Assembly (NCBI RefSeq): GCF_000277815.2
Contig: NC_018468.1
Location: 62,001 to 126,000 of the forward strand
DNA length: 64,000 bases
Direction of reading: 5' to 3'
Source of the DNA: Encephalitozoon hellem ATCC 50504
Lineage: Eukaryota > Microsporidia > Unikaryonidae
In this document: one piece after another, positions 63,360 through 64,000 of the stretch
Layout: every line of letters starts with the position of its first letter
Position numbering within the stretch: the first letter of the stretch is position 1
The notes under the pieces: model-generated
Seen by the model: only the letters and a program-made list of their open reading frames with translations
What the model was told of the DNA's origin: nothing
Databases searched by the model: none
Translations under genes and position numbers: made by a program

Positions 63360-64000
63360 ATGGAAGAATTTTCGACAACCAGCAACAGAAGGGAGAAGCT
63401 ATCCAAGCCTCTTCTGCCTGAGGATGTTCCAAAGAGGGCTGTTGAGCCTCAGCTTAGGATCCATGAAAGAAGTGTCGAGGAATTCCAGGACATTTTGGAC
63501 ATGGAGCCGAAAGAGGGGCTTTTTTTTTACATAAGAATTCCCGGGCTGATTTTTGTGGGGTCTGTTGCAGGCTATATCATAGGAAAGGCGGGCCTTAGCT
63601 TTGTTAACCTATTCTTTGTTGGATATGTGATTTTCTTTGTCTACAACCGCAAGGTTGAAAGGTTCACTAGGAGTCTTAAGTCATTAGTTTACCACAGTGC
63701 AAGAAAGGAGAAGGCCAGGAATAGTGGAGAGACTGTTGAGTGGCTGAACTATGCCGTTAAAAAGTTCTGGGAGGTTGCGGAGCCTGTTATTTCTGCGGAG
63801 GTGTATCAGCAGGTCAACAACGAGCTTCTCAAGATCACGCCACCCTTTCTCAATGGGCTGAGGTTGACAGAGTTTACCCTTGGAAGCCGGTCGCCTTTTA
63901 TAGAGGGAATATCCTACATAAGCATGGATGGAAATACTCTTGCAATAGAAATGGAGGTTGCCTTTGTGCCATTAGAGATAAGTAGGGATGTGGTCAACTA
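63360..64000 (+). CDS. Tricalbin/E-Syt-like SMP-domain protein (5' part, cut by window end)
   Basis: The first 213 codons are in the window and remain open at its end. A polar N-terminus is followed by two close hydrophobic segments (IPGLIFVGSVAGYIIG and LSFVNLFFVGYVIFFVY, residues about 60-97) that form a membrane hairpin. After it comes the start of an SMP domain: SGETVEWLNYAVKKFWEVAE, then VNNELLKITPPFLNGLRLTE and FTLGSRSPFIEG. This is the layout of tricalbins and extended synaptotagmins, which tether ER to plasma membrane and carry lipids. C2 domains are expected beyond the window. The start follows AAACCCTGA. Confidence 0.88.
   Translation, partial: MEEFSTTSNRREKLSKPLLPEDVPKRAVEPQLRIHERSVEEFQDILDMEPKEGLFFYIRIPGLIFVGSVAGYIIGKAGLSFVNLFFVGYVIFFVYNRKVERFTRSLKSLVYHSARKEKARNSGETVEWLNYAVKKFWEVAEPVISAEVYQQVNNELLKITPPFLNGLRLTEFTLGSRSPFIEGISYISMDGNTLAIEMEVAFVPLEISRDVVN

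Overview
The window is a very compact nuclear eukaryotic sequence. About 63 protein genes and one tRNA gene fill nearly all of it, no spliceosomal intron is needed in any gene, and most intergenic gaps are under 150 bases. The spore-wall protein EnP1, a subtilisin-like SPL1 protease, a trehalose pathway and much-shortened versions of eukaryotic proteins together identify a microsporidian of the genus Encephalitozoon. The gene content corresponds to what I recall of chromosome I. The species cannot be fixed by eye; EnP1 looks diverged from the E. cuniculi protein as I remember it.

Layout. Positions 1-9700: eIF2 gamma (cut by the window edge), a TXNDC9-like protein, uridine and thymidine kinases, an HRD1-type ligase, a telobox Myb protein, tRNA-Ser(AGA), a ZNF598/Hel2-type ligase, a p24 protein and trehalose-6-phosphate synthase. 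Positions 9800-18200: a membrane protein, EnP1, the widest intergenic gap, a tandem-CCCH protein, eIF3g, a PCID2/Thp1-type PCI protein, an Rtt109-type histone acetyltransferase, trehalose-6-phosphate phosphatase and a SOSS-B-like OB-fold protein. Positions 18200-25700: a Ran-binding-domain protein, two neighbouring lineage-specific helical proteins, a Snu13-type protein, thioredoxin, UBC9, MBF1, HOP2, aldose reductase, a SWIM zinc-finger protein and a LisH-WD40 protein. Positions 25700-38300: a giant single-pass membrane protein, phosphatidylinositol synthase, UBC7, EB1, a NOT-box protein, a probable exocyst Sec15, XPB/SSL2, two tiny ORFs and a Cys-rich secreted protein. Positions 38400-50950: an RNA m5C methyltransferase, a SANT protein, RBX1, cytochrome b5, RtcB, SPL1, a REB1-like factor, a cyclin and SMC2. 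Positions 51000-64000: an MscS-like channel, CTF18, SUZ12, a SAS-6-like coiled-coil protein, dynamin, guanylate kinase, CDC48, a second MscS-like protein and the start of a tricalbin/SMP protein.

Several genes belong to shared systems: ERAD (HRD1, UBC7, CDC48), chromatin control (Rtt109, SUZ12, a SANT plus LisH-WD40 pair resembling the SET3/NCoR complex), chromosome and meiotic functions (SMC2, CTF18, HOP2, SWIM protein, OB-fold SSB), trehalose metabolism, and spore wall or invasion (EnP1, the Cys-rich protein, SPL1).

Most genes have a CCC triplet within about 20 bases upstream of the ATG. I used this known microsporidian signal to choose between alternative starts. Several secreted, spore-associated genes lack it. 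The most surprising item is the SAS-6-like protein, because microsporidia have no centrioles.
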